Made by a program: the position numbers and the translations under genes. Positions 1 to 8,685 of a DNA stretch of 64,000 nucleotides are shown here, one piece after another. The DNA comes from Gammaproteobacteria bacterium (GTDB lineage Bacteria > Pseudomonadota > Gammaproteobacteria > Nevskiales > Nevskiaceae). The notes under the pieces were generated by a model, which did no database searches, had not been told where the DNA came from, and saw only the letters and a program-made list of their open reading frames with translations. Within the stretch, counting starts at the first letter, position 1; the number at the start of each line of letters is the position of its first letter. The stretch spans positions 1-64,000 of the forward strand of contig JAHZLQ010000008.1 in assembly GCA_022599775.1 (NCBI GenBank), in the 5' to 3' direction.

Positions 1-369
1 CCGACGATGACAGCCGACCTGGTTTGCACCGCCCTGCAGATGGCTATCACCGTGCGCCGGCCCAAGCCTGGGCTCATCGTGCATTCGGATCGCGGGAGTC
101 AATATGCCAGCGGCGACCACCGCAGGCTGCTCGCCGCACATCACCTCGTCGCCAGCATGAGCCGCAAGGGCAACTGCTGGGATAACGCCGTCATGGAACG
201 CTTCTTCCTAAATCTGAAGATGGAACGGGTTTGGCAACGCGACTATGCCAATCACGCTGAAGCAATCACTGACATCACCGACTACATCGTCGGCTTCTAC
301 AACAGCGTCCGGCTCCATTCCACGCTCGGCTATCGAGCTCCCACCCACTACGAAACGGCAACCGCCTGA
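1..369 (+). CDS. IS3-family transposase OrfB, C-terminal part (partial)
   Basis: This is the C-terminal part of a DDE integrase-core (rve) transposase; the frame is open at base 1 and stops at 367-369. Visible hallmarks are the HSDRGSQY motif carrying the second catalytic Asp, the MSRKGNCWDNA stretch, and the catalytic Glu in NAVMERFF, followed by the usual FYNSVRLHSTLGY tail. The first Asp lies upstream of the window. The enzyme would cut and join IS ends during transposition. Nothing in the visible part looks broken, so the element may still be active. Confidence 0.9.
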   Translation, partial: PTMTADLVCTALQMAITVRRPKPGLIVHSDRGSQYASGDHRRLLAAHHLVASMSRKGNCWDNAVMERFFLNLKMERVWQRDYANHAEAITDITDYIVGFYNSVRLHSTLGYRAPTHYETATA

Positions 370-408
370 TTCCCCTATCGGGGTGTCCGAAATTACTTGA
401 CCACGACA
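1..408 (+). mobile_element. IS3-family insertion sequence, right-hand part only
   Basis: The window opens inside an IS3-family element. It holds the end of the transposase gene and about 40 bases of terminal sequence. The interrupted dehydrogenase frame resumes right after an IS-like end reading TTGACCACGACA, whose final CA fits the TG...CA ends usual for IS3 elements, so I place the edge at about 408. The left end and target duplication lie outside the window, so the exact border is inferred. Confidence 0.7.
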
Positions 409-779
409 GTATTCTCAACTTCGCCAGCGCCGCCGGCGTTCAAGGCTATGTCGGCAAGGCGCACTACGCGGCCAGCAAAGGCGCGGTGCTGGCCTGGGTA
501 CGGACACTCGCGGGCGAATGGGGCAAGCACAATATCCGGGTCAACGCAGTGGCACCGGCGATCTGGACACCGATGTACGACAAGACACGCGCCAGCATGT
601 CTACGGAACAGCTGGCCAGGCACGATGAACTCATGCAGGGCGCCGTGCCGCTGGGCGGCAAGCTGGGTGACGTGAAAGAGGATTTCCTGCCGATCATGGC
701 CTTTCTGTGCAGCGACGATGCGCACTACATGACGGGCCAGGTGTTCGCGATCGACGGCGGCATATTGATGATGCGATAG
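409..779 (+). pseudogene. Short-chain dehydrogenase/reductase, C-terminal fragment cut by the IS
   Basis: The frame reads straight out of the IS end as ILNFASAAG and continues to a TAG at 777-779. It contains the SDR catalytic YAASK motif, the NAVAPAI segment and the normal terminal MTGQVFAIDGG motif. The Rossmann dinucleotide-binding half is absent, so the piece cannot make a working oxidoreductase. A start at the ATG at 486 would leave out the catalytic Tyr/Lys, so I do not treat that as a gene. The missing half may lie on the other side of the IS. The substrate cannot be told; the genes nearby suggest a former catabolic dehydrogenase. Confidence 0.8.
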
Positions 780-842
780 GCTTGTGGCGAAGCGGCGCCG
801 GCCAGCGCCGCTTCGTCTCGCCTGCGACGGTGCCGCGACAGA

Positions 843-1778
843 TCAGGCGGCGATGGCGCCGGCCTGCGTCCTGGACAGCGTCTGCAGCGCCTCCGGACCG
901 CGAGCGAGCGGCCGCCCGATCTGCTTCGCCAGCGCGACCGCGGCCTCGACCGTCTGCCGGTTCGTCATTTCGGTACCGCCGGCGGTGTCCTCCACGCCGA
1001 CGCGGATATGGCCGCCACGCTCCAGGACGTAACGCGCCAGAGGCTTGTCCAGAATCACACCGCCCTGCACGCTCACGATCCAGGGTGTATCGATGCCGTC
1101 CATCATCGACAGATACATGTCGAGCGCCTCCGGGGTCGGATTCAGGCCGAAGGCAACGCCAGGAACCCGGTGTTGGCCCATGACGTACTCACCGCCGAAA
1201 TAGATCTTGATCATGCTGCCGGACGGCAGCTTGCCGGCCTGCGCATAGGCACGAACCCAGCGCAGCTGGCCCGGCTCGTAGACGCCGAGCGAAATCGGTA
1301 CGCCGATGCGGCAACCGAGTTCAACGATAGCCGTGGCTTCCGCATAACGGGTTCCGCCGGTGACCGAGGTCGAAGGAAGGCCGTGCTCATCGAGACGCGG
1401 GAACAAGGTGAGGCCCGGGTCGAGCGCGAACATGCGCAGCACGCCGGCCGCGTGCAGCGGACGAATGATCGCATCAGGCTCATAACGACGGCCGATCTTC
1501 TCGTCCTCCTCACCGCCACGGAGGTAGTCCGAATACACCAGCGCGTGCGGAAATGCGGCGAGAATTTCCGTGCTGACAGTAATGATCTGCTCGATCGCTT
1601 CTTCGCGCGGCAACCGAAAGTCATGATGGTGATGGATCACCGTGGCGCCCGCGTCGAGACAGGCCAGCGACTCGCTGATCATCTGCTCGGTGGTTTGCAG
1701 GGGCTGGCCGGCACGCAGCGGCGTGATCGCCGCTTCGATCACCAACGGGGTTTCAAGCGCCTTGGAACTGATGGTCAT
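843..1778 (-). CDS. BKACE-family beta-keto acid cleavage enzyme (DUF849)
   Basis: The family condenses a beta-keto acid with acetyl-CoA and cleaves it to acetoacetate and a new acyl-CoA, using a zinc ion. The protein (311 aa) shows Glu15, the HHHH cluster at 49-52 whose histidines bind zinc in this family, and a late Glu near 263 in the VGVEDT motif. I chose the ATG at 1778 over a longer reading because GGAGG sits seven bases upstream. It is the last gene of the minus-strand block, after the APH-like gene. A palindromic operator candidate lies 54 bases upstream at 1832-1848, so it may have its own promoter. The keto acid used cannot be deduced. Confidence 0.88.
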   Translation of the reverse strand: MTISSKALETPLVIEAAITPLRAGQPLQTTEQMISESLACLDAGATVIHHHHDFRLPREEAIEQIITVSTEILAAFPHALVYSDYLRGGEEDEKIGRRYEPDAIIRPLHAAGVLRMFALDPGLTLFPRLDEHGLPSTSVTGGTRYAEATAIVELGCRIGVPISLGVYEPGQLRWVRAYAQAGKLPSGSMIKIYFGGEYVMGQHRVPGVAFGLNPTPEALDMYLSMMDGIDTPWIVSVQGGVILDKPLARYVLERGGHIRVGVEDTAGGTEMTNRQTVEAAVALAKQIGRPLARGPEALQTLSRTQAGAIAA

Positions 1779-1831
1779 TTCGTCCTCCAACTGTGAATCG
1801 GGCCACTCGGCGTCGCGACGCAGGCGGCACG

Positions 1832-1848
1832 ACTGACGCATTGTCAGT
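1832..1848. promoter_or_regulatory. Inverted-repeat operator candidate, motif A (ACTGAC-N5-GTCAGT)
   Basis: ACTGACGCATTGTCAGT has six-base arms that match perfectly around a five-base centre. It lies in the gap between the APH-like gene and the BKACE start. The same arm sequence and spacing recur at 23471-23487, and close variants at 17974-17990 and 18106-18122. Binding by the nearby TetR or GntR regulator is inference. Confidence 0.6.
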
Positions 1849-1898
1849 TATTGAAGAATACCAACTGTGGCAGTTTCTGCCAATGGCGGTTCGAAAAC

Positions 1899-2990
1899 TC
1901 AGGCAGCGGCGACGAGCTGTCTCGCCTTGGCCATCAGCCACAGCGCGTAGTTGTGCAGAAAGATCCCCATTTCGATCGAGGCCTGGCCGGACTTGGAACG
2001 TGCATAGGTTCCTTCCAGCAGACAGGCAAGCTTGTAGCAGGCCAGCACGAAGTACCAGCTCACCCCGCTCATGTCGCGGCCGGTCAGCTCGCCGTAGAGC
2101 CTGACCATGTCGTCACGGCTCACGAAGCCGTCCCACGGCCAGACCACCGGCGCGCTCGCCGCGGTGCCGCCAAGCTCCGGGTCACCCGGCTCGCGCCAGG
2201 AGCTCAGCACCCAGGCCAGATCCAGCATCGGATCGCCGAGGGTCGACAGCTCCCAGTCGATCAAACCGGCGATCTTCGGCGCGCTGTACGAGAACATCGC
2301 ATTGGGCCACTGCAGGTCGCCATGAATGATGCCGATGCGGCCGTCCGTGGGCAGGTTGTCGGTCAGCCAGCGCCCCGCCTCGTCGACGAACGGCAGCGTG
2401 GACTCAGCGTCGTAACCCGGCATGCTTCGATAGCCTTCCAGCTGTGAGCGCCAGCGTTCCACCTGCCGACCGTGCCAATTGTCCGGCTTGCCGAAACCGT
2501 CCAGACCGACCGCCTGATAATCGACCGCCGCGAGCGCTGCGGCCGCGCGCACGAACTCCGGTCCCATCGCTTGACGCCAGCTGGCATCGGTCGCGTACCG
2601 CCCTTCAAGCTGCTTCAAGGGCGAAAATCCGTCGAGCGGTTCCATTACGAAGAACGCGGCGCCAATCACTTCGCTGTCCATGCAGGCGCCCAGCAGGCGT
2701 GGATGCGGAACGTCGCTGCCGGCCAGCGCCTGAAGCACACGCGCCTCCCTCTCCATCGTCCGGTTGCTGTTGGCGCGCAGATGCTTGGGTGGGCGTCGCA
2801 ACACGAAGCGCTCGCTGCCGCGCGTCATGAGAAACAGGCTGTTCTGCGAGCCACCGGTGAGCTGCTGCACATCCGTGACCGGCCCCTGCCCTGGCAGATT
2901 CGCACCATCGATCCAGGCATTGAGACCGGACCAATCGAGCAGACCGTCGAAATCCGGCAGCGCACCGTCGGACGGGAGGCGTGTAGTCAT
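1899..2990 (-). CDS. APH/ACAD10-like phosphotransferase
   Basis: The 363-residue protein has the aminoglycoside-phosphotransferase kinase fold: a glycine-rich GGSQN near 46-50, the catalytic HGDLQWPN at 223-230 and the magnesium-binding IDWE with Asp245. In this branch, common next to acyl-CoA ligases and acyl-CoA dehydrogenases in degraders, the likely substrate is a hydroxylated acid or acyl-CoA rather than an antibiotic (compare the ACAD10/11 kinase domain, which phosphorylates 4-hydroxyacyl-CoA). GAGGG lies about nine bases before the ATG. It sits between the ligase and BKACE genes, all on the minus strand. Family sure; substrate unknown. Confidence 0.85.
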   Translation of the reverse strand: MTTRLPSDGALPDFDGLLDWSGLNAWIDGANLPGQGPVTDVQQLTGGSQNSLFLMTRGSERFVLRRPPKHLRANSNRTMEREARVLQALAGSDVPHPRLLGACMDSEVIGAAFFVMEPLDGFSPLKQLEGRYATDASWRQAMGPEFVRAAAALAAVDYQAVGLDGFGKPDNWHGRQVERWRSQLEGYRSMPGYDAESTLPFVDEAGRWLTDNLPTDGRIGIIHGDLQWPNAMFSYSAPKIAGLIDWELSTLGDPMLDLAWVLSSWREPGDPELGGTAASAPVVWPWDGFVSRDDMVRLYGELTGRDMSGVSWYFVLACYKLACLLEGTYARSKSGQASIEMGIFLHNYALWLMAKARQLVAAA

Positions 2991-3057
2991 GGAGTAATTC
3001 CCTCGATTGTGTATGTGCCGATGTCTTAACGTGAATCACGCTCGGCGTAATGCCGAC

Positions 3058-3118
3058 CTACCCTCGCCCGCTTGCGGGAGGGGGGGACCGCTCGCGACTG
3101 CGAGCGGTGGGTGAGGGC
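3058..3118. repeat. Nested REP-like palindrome
   Basis: This intergenic stretch folds into two adjacent hairpins: CCCGC-TT-GCGGG near 3068-3079, and a perfect ACCGCTCGC-GACT-GCGAGCGGT at 3087-3108, enclosed by complementary CCCTC and GAGGG flanks. Such elements are often dispersed extragenic repeats that stabilise or end transcripts. I found no second copy in the window. Confidence 0.55.
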
Positions 3119-3174
3119 AACGGCCATGCCGCAGCAGATTCATTCTGCCGGGTGCCGCTTGTGGCATGGCCGTT
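3119..3174 (-). repeat. Long stem-loop at the 3' end of the ligase gene
   Basis: AACGGCCATGCC (3119-3130) is exactly complementary to GGCATGGCCGTT (3163-3174), with a 32-base loop. The right arm overlaps the TAA stop of the acyl-CoA ligase. With the neighbouring palindromes it could protect the 3' end or reduce read-through into the APH-like gene. There is no T-run, so it is not a classical intrinsic terminator. Confidence 0.5.
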
Positions 3175-4804
3175 AACGCTTGACCAGCTCGAAGCCAGCC
3201 TTGATTCGATCCCAGGTGGTCGGCGTCACGCCGATATCGCGCAGTTGATACTTGAGAATACGGCCGACGGGATTGCGCGGCAGCGCTTCGACGAATTCGA
3301 TATAGCGCGGCACCGCGAAGTACGGCAGGCGCTCGGTTGCCCAGCGGCAAAGCGCCTCCTCATCGAGCTGATACCCGGGCCGCAACACCGCCGTAAGCTT
3401 GACCTCGTCTTCCGACAGCTCCGAGTAGACCGCATGAACCGCGACCTCTTCGATCGCCTCGTGCGCCTGGAACGTCTTCTCCATCTCGAAACTGGAAATG
3501 TTTTCGCCACCGCGACGCAGGTAGTCCTTTTTCCGATCGAGGAAATAGAAGAAGCCCTGCTCGTCGAGCTTGCCGATATCGCCGGTGTGGAACCACAGGT
3601 TGCGCATCACTTTCAGCGTATCGGCCGGGCGCTTCCAGTAGCCCTCGAACATCACCTGCGGCTTTAATGGACGCACGATCAGCTCACCCGGCGTGTTCGG
3701 CGGCAGTTCCACGTCGTGGTCATCGACGATTCGGATGTCGAACCATTCGTTGATGCGACCGGCGCTGTTCGCCGGCTGGGCCAGACCAAAGGGCGTCAAG
3801 CTGACCACCGCGCACTCCGTCAGACCGAAGCACGCGCCGTTGACGGCTTTCATGCCAAAGCGCTGTCGCCAGATCGTCTGCAAGTCCGGCGGGAACGGAG
3901 CACCCGTGACGATCTGGAGTTGTCCGTAGCAAGACTTCATCGCCTCGTTGTCCGGCGCCTTCGCCAACAGCGGAAACATCGAACCCAGCAAGGACACTTC
4001 ATTGGCGCCGGTGCGCTCGATTTCGGGCCAGAAATTGCTGACCGAGAATCGGGGATACAGCGCAACCCGAGCGCCCAGCATCATATTGCAGAGAAATGTG
4101 GTGATGACCGCGTTGCTGTGGAACATCGGCAACGGTGTCCAGGTGTACGAACCGGCATGCCGTCCGAGGCAGACGTGCATCTGCCTGGCCTGATTGCAGG
4201 CATAGCTGTGGCTGATCATGCAGCCTTTCGATGGACCGGTGGTGCCGCCGGTATAGATCAGCATCGCCAGATCGGCAGGATTGACTTCGACGACCGGGTC
4301 GCTGCTGTCCTTACTGCGCAGCTCGTCGATCGGCAGCAGCTGCTGTTTCAGCCCCGGCAGGTCCGGCCGGGCGCCGCGATAGACCAGGGACCCGAACGCG
4401 ACCAGCTCCCCGGCCACCGCGGCCACACGCTCGGCATAGTCGTGCTCGGCGACAATCACCGGGGCGTCTGCATCCGCCAGCTGATGGCGCAGGAACTCAC
4501 CCTTGTACGCCGTGTTGACCGGCACACTGATCGCACCGCATTTGTTGATCGCAAGCCAGATCACCACCGCATCGAAACTGTTGTCGAGAATCGTTGCGAC
4601 GGTCTGGCCCTTTACGACGCCCAGGGCACGCAGGCCATTGGCCAGGCGACAGGCTTCGTGCTGGACGTCCGCGTATCGGTATTGTTCACCGAGCACATCC
4701 AGGAACGGCTGGTCGCCGTGCTCGCTCGCGGCACGGCGCAGTACATCGTTGATGGTGTCGGATTGGCCGACGGACCAGTCGTACTGGACGATGGGAAGAC
4801 TCAT
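3173..4804 (-). CDS. AMP-forming acyl-CoA synthetase
   Basis: An ANL-superfamily ligase that would activate a carboxylic acid to its CoA thioester with ATP. The 543-residue protein has the P-loop LIYTGGTTGPSKG at 182-194, the GDIG motif (WFHTGDIG) and the LDRKKDYLRRGGENIS hinge. The last residues (NPVGRILKYQLRD) carry the usual C-terminal catalytic Lys. AAGGA sits five bases before the ATG. A strong minus-strand promoter (4838-4867) lies just upstream, so this gene probably leads the ligase-kinase-BKACE transcript. The carnitine/crotonobetaine-ligase-like type is common for unusual organic acids; the true acid is unknown. Confidence 0.92.
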   Translation of the reverse strand: MSLPIVQYDWSVGQSDTINDVLRRAASEHGDQPFLDVLGEQYRYADVQHEACRLANGLRALGVVKGQTVATILDNSFDAVVIWLAINKCGAISVPVNTAYKGEFLRHQLADADAPVIVAEHDYAERVAAVAGELVAFGSLVYRGARPDLPGLKQQLLPIDELRSKDSSDPVVEVNPADLAMLIYTGGTTGPSKGCMISHSYACNQARQMHVCLGRHAGSYTWTPLPMFHSNAVITTFLCNMMLGARVALYPRFSVSNFWPEIERTGANEVSLLGSMFPLLAKAPDNEAMKSCYGQLQIVTGAPFPPDLQTIWRQRFGMKAVNGACFGLTECAVVSLTPFGLAQPANSAGRINEWFDIRIVDDHDVELPPNTPGELIVRPLKPQVMFEGYWKRPADTLKVMRNLWFHTGDIGKLDEQGFFYFLDRKKDYLRRGGENISSFEMEKTFQAHEAIEEVAVHAVYSELSEDEVKLTAVLRPGYQLDEEALCRWATERLPYFAVPRYIEFVEALPRNPVGRILKYQLRDIGVTPTTWDRIKAGFELVKR

Positions 4805-4822
4805 TTCGATCCTTGTCTGACT

Positions 4823-4839
4823 ACCAACACAGTGTCAGT
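4823..4839. promoter_or_regulatory. Degenerate motif A operator candidate
   Basis: ACCAACACAGTGTCAGT keeps the full GTCAGT right arm and four of six left-arm bases of the ACTGAC-N5-GTCAGT motif. It lies between the -10 box and the start codon of the ligase, a position where a bound repressor would block transcription. It is the weakest member of the family. Confidence 0.4.
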
Positions 4840-4867
4840 TATAGCCATTTTGACAACTAGGTGTCAA
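4838..4867 (-). promoter_or_regulatory. Sigma-70-type promoter for the acyl-CoA ligase
   Basis: Read on the minus strand, a perfect -35 TTGACA (4867-4862) is followed after 18 bases by TATAAC (4843-4838). The -35 is one arm of the inverted repeat TTGACA-N6-TGTCAA (4850-4867), which recurs with the same spacing at 28404-28421. A transcription start near 4830 would give a short leader before the ATG at 4804. Confidence 0.65.
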
Positions 4868-5004
4868 TTTGGATCGTTGCGTCATTCCTGAGCGGAAGCC
4901 CGCCATTCGTAGCGACAGACAAAGCCGAAAAGACCGCAAACGGCGAGTGTTGCGATCTGTAGAGCCTCCATGAACCGGCCCCTCCGGGCAGCCCGACGCC
5001 TGCG

Positions 5005-6006
5005 CTACTGCGCCTTTCGAACCGCTTCCAGCCAGCTGCAGACGCCCGAGCCCACTTCGTAGTTGCCCTCGATCACCTGCACCGGCGCGTGCAGGCCGGC
5101 AGCGGCTGCGCCCGCCCGAATTTTGCGCATCTCGGCCAGATCGTCAGGCGACATCCAGGTGCGGTCGTGCCCCCAGAAACTGGAGCCGTGCTGCACCTCC
5201 ACCGGCTTCCAGGTCTGGGGGTCGATGGTGCGGCCGCCCCAGCCGTACTCGATCATGAATCGCGAAGGCGTATACAAATAGAACGAGGTCATGAAATCGT
5301 TCGTATGGCGCCCGAGCGTGACGCCCACACGCCCGGGATCGGCCTGCGCCAGATCGTAGCCCTGGCCCACATCGTCGAGACTTTGCATCTCAAGCATGAT
5401 GTGATGAATGCCGGTCTTGCCGGACTCCACCATCGCGAGGCTGTGGTGGCGATCGCTGACGTGGAAGAAGTACACGCGGTACGGGTGCGGCACGTAGTCG
5501 GTCAGCTTGAAGCCCAGCACATCGGTATAGAACCACATCAAGTCATCGATGTTCTCGACGTGCAGAACGGCGTGACCCATGCCACCGGCGCCGGTACGGA
5601 AGCCGGTGACGGGGCGCCCCGGCACGAAGGGCTCGCTGCTGAGCTCGGCGCCGCAGTAGGCCATCAGCTGGTTGCCGGCCGGATCGACGAAACTGATCGC
5701 CTCGCCGATGTGGCGGAATTCACACTCCGGCTTGGACAGTCGATCGACCCGCACCTGCGCGGCTTCGAGTCGCGCTGCCAGCTTGTCGAGTTCACTCGCA
5801 TTGGCAACCTCGAAGCCGAACCGTACCGATTCGCCGGCATCATCGCGCGTCAGCATCAGCCGCTGTTTGCGCTCGTCCATGCGGAACATCAGGCCTGCAT
5901 CGCTGCGCTCCACCAGTTGCAGTCCGAGATACTTCGGTCCGAACTCGGCCCATTCGTCGAGCTTGGCTGTTCGGATTTCCACCTGACCCAGAGAATTGAT
6001 GTGCAT
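5005..6006 (-). CDS. Extradiol ring-cleavage dioxygenase (BphC/HsaC type, VOC fold)
   Basis: A two-domain type I extradiol dioxygenase of 333 residues that would open a catechol ring next to the hydroxyls using Fe(II) and oxygen. The iron ligands are visible: His145 in GHAVLHV, His202 in GIHHIMLE and Glu253 in FMIEYGWGG. A probable second-sphere His lies in DRHHSL (187-188). The N-terminal domain lacks the metal set, as in the family. GAGG precedes the ATG. The gene follows the FAD monooxygenase, which could supply the catechol. The overall pattern resembles enzymes for bicyclic or steroid-derived catechols, but the exact substrate is not determined. Confidence 0.92.
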   Translation of the reverse strand: MHINSLGQVEIRTAKLDEWAEFGPKYLGLQLVERSDAGLMFRMDERKQRLMLTRDDAGESVRFGFEVANASELDKLAARLEAAQVRVDRLSKPECEFRHIGEAISFVDPAGNQLMAYCGAELSSEPFVPGRPVTGFRTGAGGMGHAVLHVENIDDLMWFYTDVLGFKLTDYVPHPYRVYFFHVSDRHHSLAMVESGKTGIHHIMLEMQSLDDVGQGYDLAQADPGRVGVTLGRHTNDFMTSFYLYTPSRFMIEYGWGGRTIDPQTWKPVEVQHGSSFWGHDRTWMSPDDLAEMRKIRAGAAAAGLHAPVQVIEGNYEVGSGVCSWLEAVRKAQ

Positions 6007-6061
6007 GTGTACCTCGCTTGCCGCGGTCTAGCAGGAAATGATGGGGTGATCGCTTGACGAA

Positions 6062-7696
6062 TCAGGCTGCTGCGCTGTTGTTCCAGCCCAGGGCCTTTGC
6101 CAGCAGACGGTCGGCGGCGGCGGTGTCACCGATCCGCTCACCGCGCCAGGCGACATGCTGATCGGGACGCACCAGAATCAATGGCGCCTCGTAGATCGAC
6201 AAGAGTTCCGTCTGAGCGATGCGCACGACCTGCAAGGGCACGCCACGCTTCTTCGCCGCCGCCTCGAAGGCCTCGGCCGCGCCGTGGTCAGTACCGAACA
6301 CCAACAGCGCGAACCAATCGCCGATACGGTCGAACAGGGCACCACCGTCGTCCAGGTAGATGCTTGGAAGCCGCGCACCGGGCATCGTCGTGGGCACGTA
6401 ATTCAGGGTGTCGGTGGGCGCCACCGGATTGGCGCTCTCGGCGATCACGATCGGCGAATCGGCGTAGACGTAACCGAACTCGATGCCGAAGCTCTCGTTC
6501 TCGGCGTTGCCGGTCCGGCGGATCTGTTCGCTGGCGTAGGCTCTCGCCGCTTCGCCTTCGGCACCCGGCGCTTCGAGATCCTGCTCGTAGAGCTTTCCGT
6601 TCTGTACCCGAACCTGATTGTGCCGACCGGAACCTTCACGATTGCGCAGGCCGACCGGCCGACGCTCTGCCTCGTAGGACTCGATCAGACCCGGACCGCC
6701 GAAGCCGCCGAGTATCGCTGCCAGCTTCCAGGCAACGTCGCAGGCGTCGCCGATACTGGTGTTCATGCCATAGCCGCCGGTCGGGATGTACTGATGCGCG
6801 GAATCGCCAGCGAGCAGAATTCGACCGTGTCCGTAACTGTCCGCAACGACCAGATGCGGCACCCAGGGGTTGGCGACGAGCACTTCATGCTCGATGTCCC
6901 GGCCGACGAACTTGCGGATCAACCCGGCAGGATTCGGCTCGACCTCGGCCGACTCGGGGAATCGCGTATGCAGTGTCCAGGTGTCGTGATCGTTCTGCGC
7001 GATCAGCGTGCCGTGGGCAGACTGATAGTGCCAGGCGTAGCCCCAGCGCTGCAGCAGATCCCGCGCATCGGACTTGAAATGCGTCATGAAGCGCTGCATG
7101 ACGTTCGGCTGGCCGGACAGCCCGATACCCAGGCAACGCCGCACCTGGCTTCCACCGCCGTCGCTGCCGACCAGATACTCGGCGCGCAGCGTTTCCACGC
7201 CATCGTCACTCTTGCGGCGTAGCGTCGCCGTCACCCCGCCCTGGTCCTGAGCAACGTCAAGTAGCTGTACGCCGAAACGCACGTCGATCAGAGGATGACG
7301 ATCGACCGCCCGCTTGAGTACCGGCTCGATCTCGACCTGAGACACACGCATCGGCGCTTCCAGGGGCTGCGAACCATCGTTGTGCCGACGGATGCGCTCA
7401 TAGGATTCGTCGACGCTGGCATAGCGAAAGCGATGCAGTTCGTAACCAACGAATGAGGTGATCCATGAAACATCGAACGGATGCGATGTCGGCACGGCCG
7501 CCGCGCGCAATTCCGGAATGATCCCCATGCGGCGGAACAACTCCATGCTGCGCGCATTGGTGATGTCCATCTTCGGATGCTTGGTCGTGGTTTCGTTGCG
7601 CTCGACCAGCACACAACGGATACCGCGCCGTCCAAGCTCAAGCGCCACCGTCATTCCAACGGGGCCGCCGCCGGCAATCAACACAGGAACGATCAT
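6062..7696 (-). CDS. FAD-dependent aromatic monooxygenase (MhpA/TfdB type)
   Basis: A class A flavoprotein hydroxylase of 544 residues that would add oxygen to a phenolic ring using NAD(P)H. It shows the FAD dinucleotide motif GGGPVG (9-14), the acidic end of beta-2 (VERNE), the DG motif (VGSDGGG, about 177-182) and the GD motif with LLAGDSAH (294-301) followed by PTGGYGMNTSIGDA. The C-terminal thioredoxin-like region typical of phenol-hydroxylase relatives is present. It lies 55 bases upstream of the extradiol dioxygenase and so probably makes its catechol. The ribosome site is weak. The leader (7720-7745) is very AT-rich, with TAGT and ACTA half-sites. Confidence 0.9.
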   Translation of the reverse strand: MIVPVLIAGGGPVGMTVALELGRRGIRCVLVERNETTTKHPKMDITNARSMELFRRMGIIPELRAAAVPTSHPFDVSWITSFVGYELHRFRYASVDESYERIRRHNDGSQPLEAPMRVSQVEIEPVLKRAVDRHPLIDVRFGVQLLDVAQDQGGVTATLRRKSDDGVETLRAEYLVGSDGGGSQVRRCLGIGLSGQPNVMQRFMTHFKSDARDLLQRWGYAWHYQSAHGTLIAQNDHDTWTLHTRFPESAEVEPNPAGLIRKFVGRDIEHEVLVANPWVPHLVVADSYGHGRILLAGDSAHQYIPTGGYGMNTSIGDACDVAWKLAAILGGFGGPGLIESYEAERRPVGLRNREGSGRHNQVRVQNGKLYEQDLEAPGAEGEAARAYASEQIRRTGNAENESFGIEFGYVYADSPIVIAESANPVAPTDTLNYVPTTMPGARLPSIYLDDGGALFDRIGDWFALLVFGTDHGAAEAFEAAAKKRGVPLQVVRIAQTELLSIYEAPLILVRPDQHVAWRGERIGDTAAADRLLAKALGWNNSAAA

Positions 7697-7831
7697 GGGG
7701 AGTCACCAATTTTCAGCAGGTTATAGTTAATAAATACTAACATATTAGAATTGCGCTCACAGTGCGGACGTGTCAGACAAACCGTTTTTTGAGGCATGTC
7801 GCCGTCCGAGCCGTGATCCACTCGGCCACGC

Positions 7832-8632
7832 TCAGCTTTGCTTCATCACCACTTGCAGTCGGTCGCCGATCGCGGCGATGTGGTTTTTCATGACCCGGCG
7901 CGCTTCCGCCGGCTTCTTCTTCATGATCGCCGCGATGATCTCCTCGTGTTCATCGTGCGCGGCGCGCAAGCGGTCGGCGAACACCGGTGCCTTGACCGTC
8001 GCAACAAAAAAATCGCTGCGATCGCCCAGGCTCTCGACGACTTCAGTCACCGATTCGGCACGTGCGATACGTCGAATCTCGAAATGCAGCTTGCGATTCA
8101 GGGCGCGGTACCGCCCCGACAGCTCTGTGGGCGACAACTTCTGCGTCCGCAGCCGACCGATCTGGGCCGAAATCACCTGCAGCGAAAACAGATCGTCCGG
8201 CGTGGCGCGCGCCGCGGCAAACTCGGCAACCAGCGCCTCGCCTTCCGCGAACAGACGGTAAAAGTCTTGAATTTCGGTGGCGGTGTATTCGCGAATACGG
8301 CAGCCCACCTGCGGAATGATCGAGATGAATCCTTCCATGGTCAGCCGCTTCAGCGAGTCCATGACCGGCTGGCGGCTCACGGCCAGATGCGCCGCAATCT
8401 GATCCACAGGAATCCAGGCTTCGCCCGAAAACGCACCGTCGAGTATCTGCTCCTTGACGTACGAATACACATGCTCGGCACGGCCACCCCGGCGACGCGT
8501 TGCCGGCGAACTCGGAGCTTGGTCCGGCGCCGAGGCGAGCGCCGCCACCACGCGTTGCCTGCGGCCGGTTGCACCCTTGGCGGTCACCGGCTGTCCGCTC
8601 TCTCGAAAGCAGCGACAGGCCGGCGCCGCCAC
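7832..8632 (-). CDS. GntR-family transcriptional regulator, FCD subfamily
   Basis: A winged-helix domain lies at about residues 50-115 (EHVYSYVKEQILDGAF, then the recognition region HLAVSRQPVMDSLKRL). It is followed by a C-terminal helical FCD ligand domain with the expected metal-binding histidines (HDEHEEII and KNHIAAI). FadR/VanR-type members usually repress catabolic operons and respond to a pathway acid. The start is uncertain: the longest reading uses GTG at 8632 without a clear ribosome site, and a GTG at 8587 is possible. It sits between the FAH-family and monooxygenase genes, which it may control. Confidence 0.85.
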   Translation of the reverse strand: MAAPACRCFRESGQPVTAKGATGRRQRVVAALASAPDQAPSSPATRRRGGRAEHVYSYVKEQILDGAFSGEAWIPVDQIAAHLAVSRQPVMDSLKRLTMEGFISIIPQVGCRIREYTATEIQDFYRLFAEGEALVAEFAAARATPDDLFSLQVISAQIGRLRTQKLSPTELSGRYRALNRKLHFEIRRIARAESVTEVVESLGDRSDFFVATVKAPVFADRLRAAHDEHEEIIAAIMKKKPAEARRVMKNHIAAIGDRLQVVMKQS

Positions 8633-8685
8633 GCGTGAAACTCGGCTCCGGCTTGTGATGATAAGAGCACCATGCGACTCAATGC

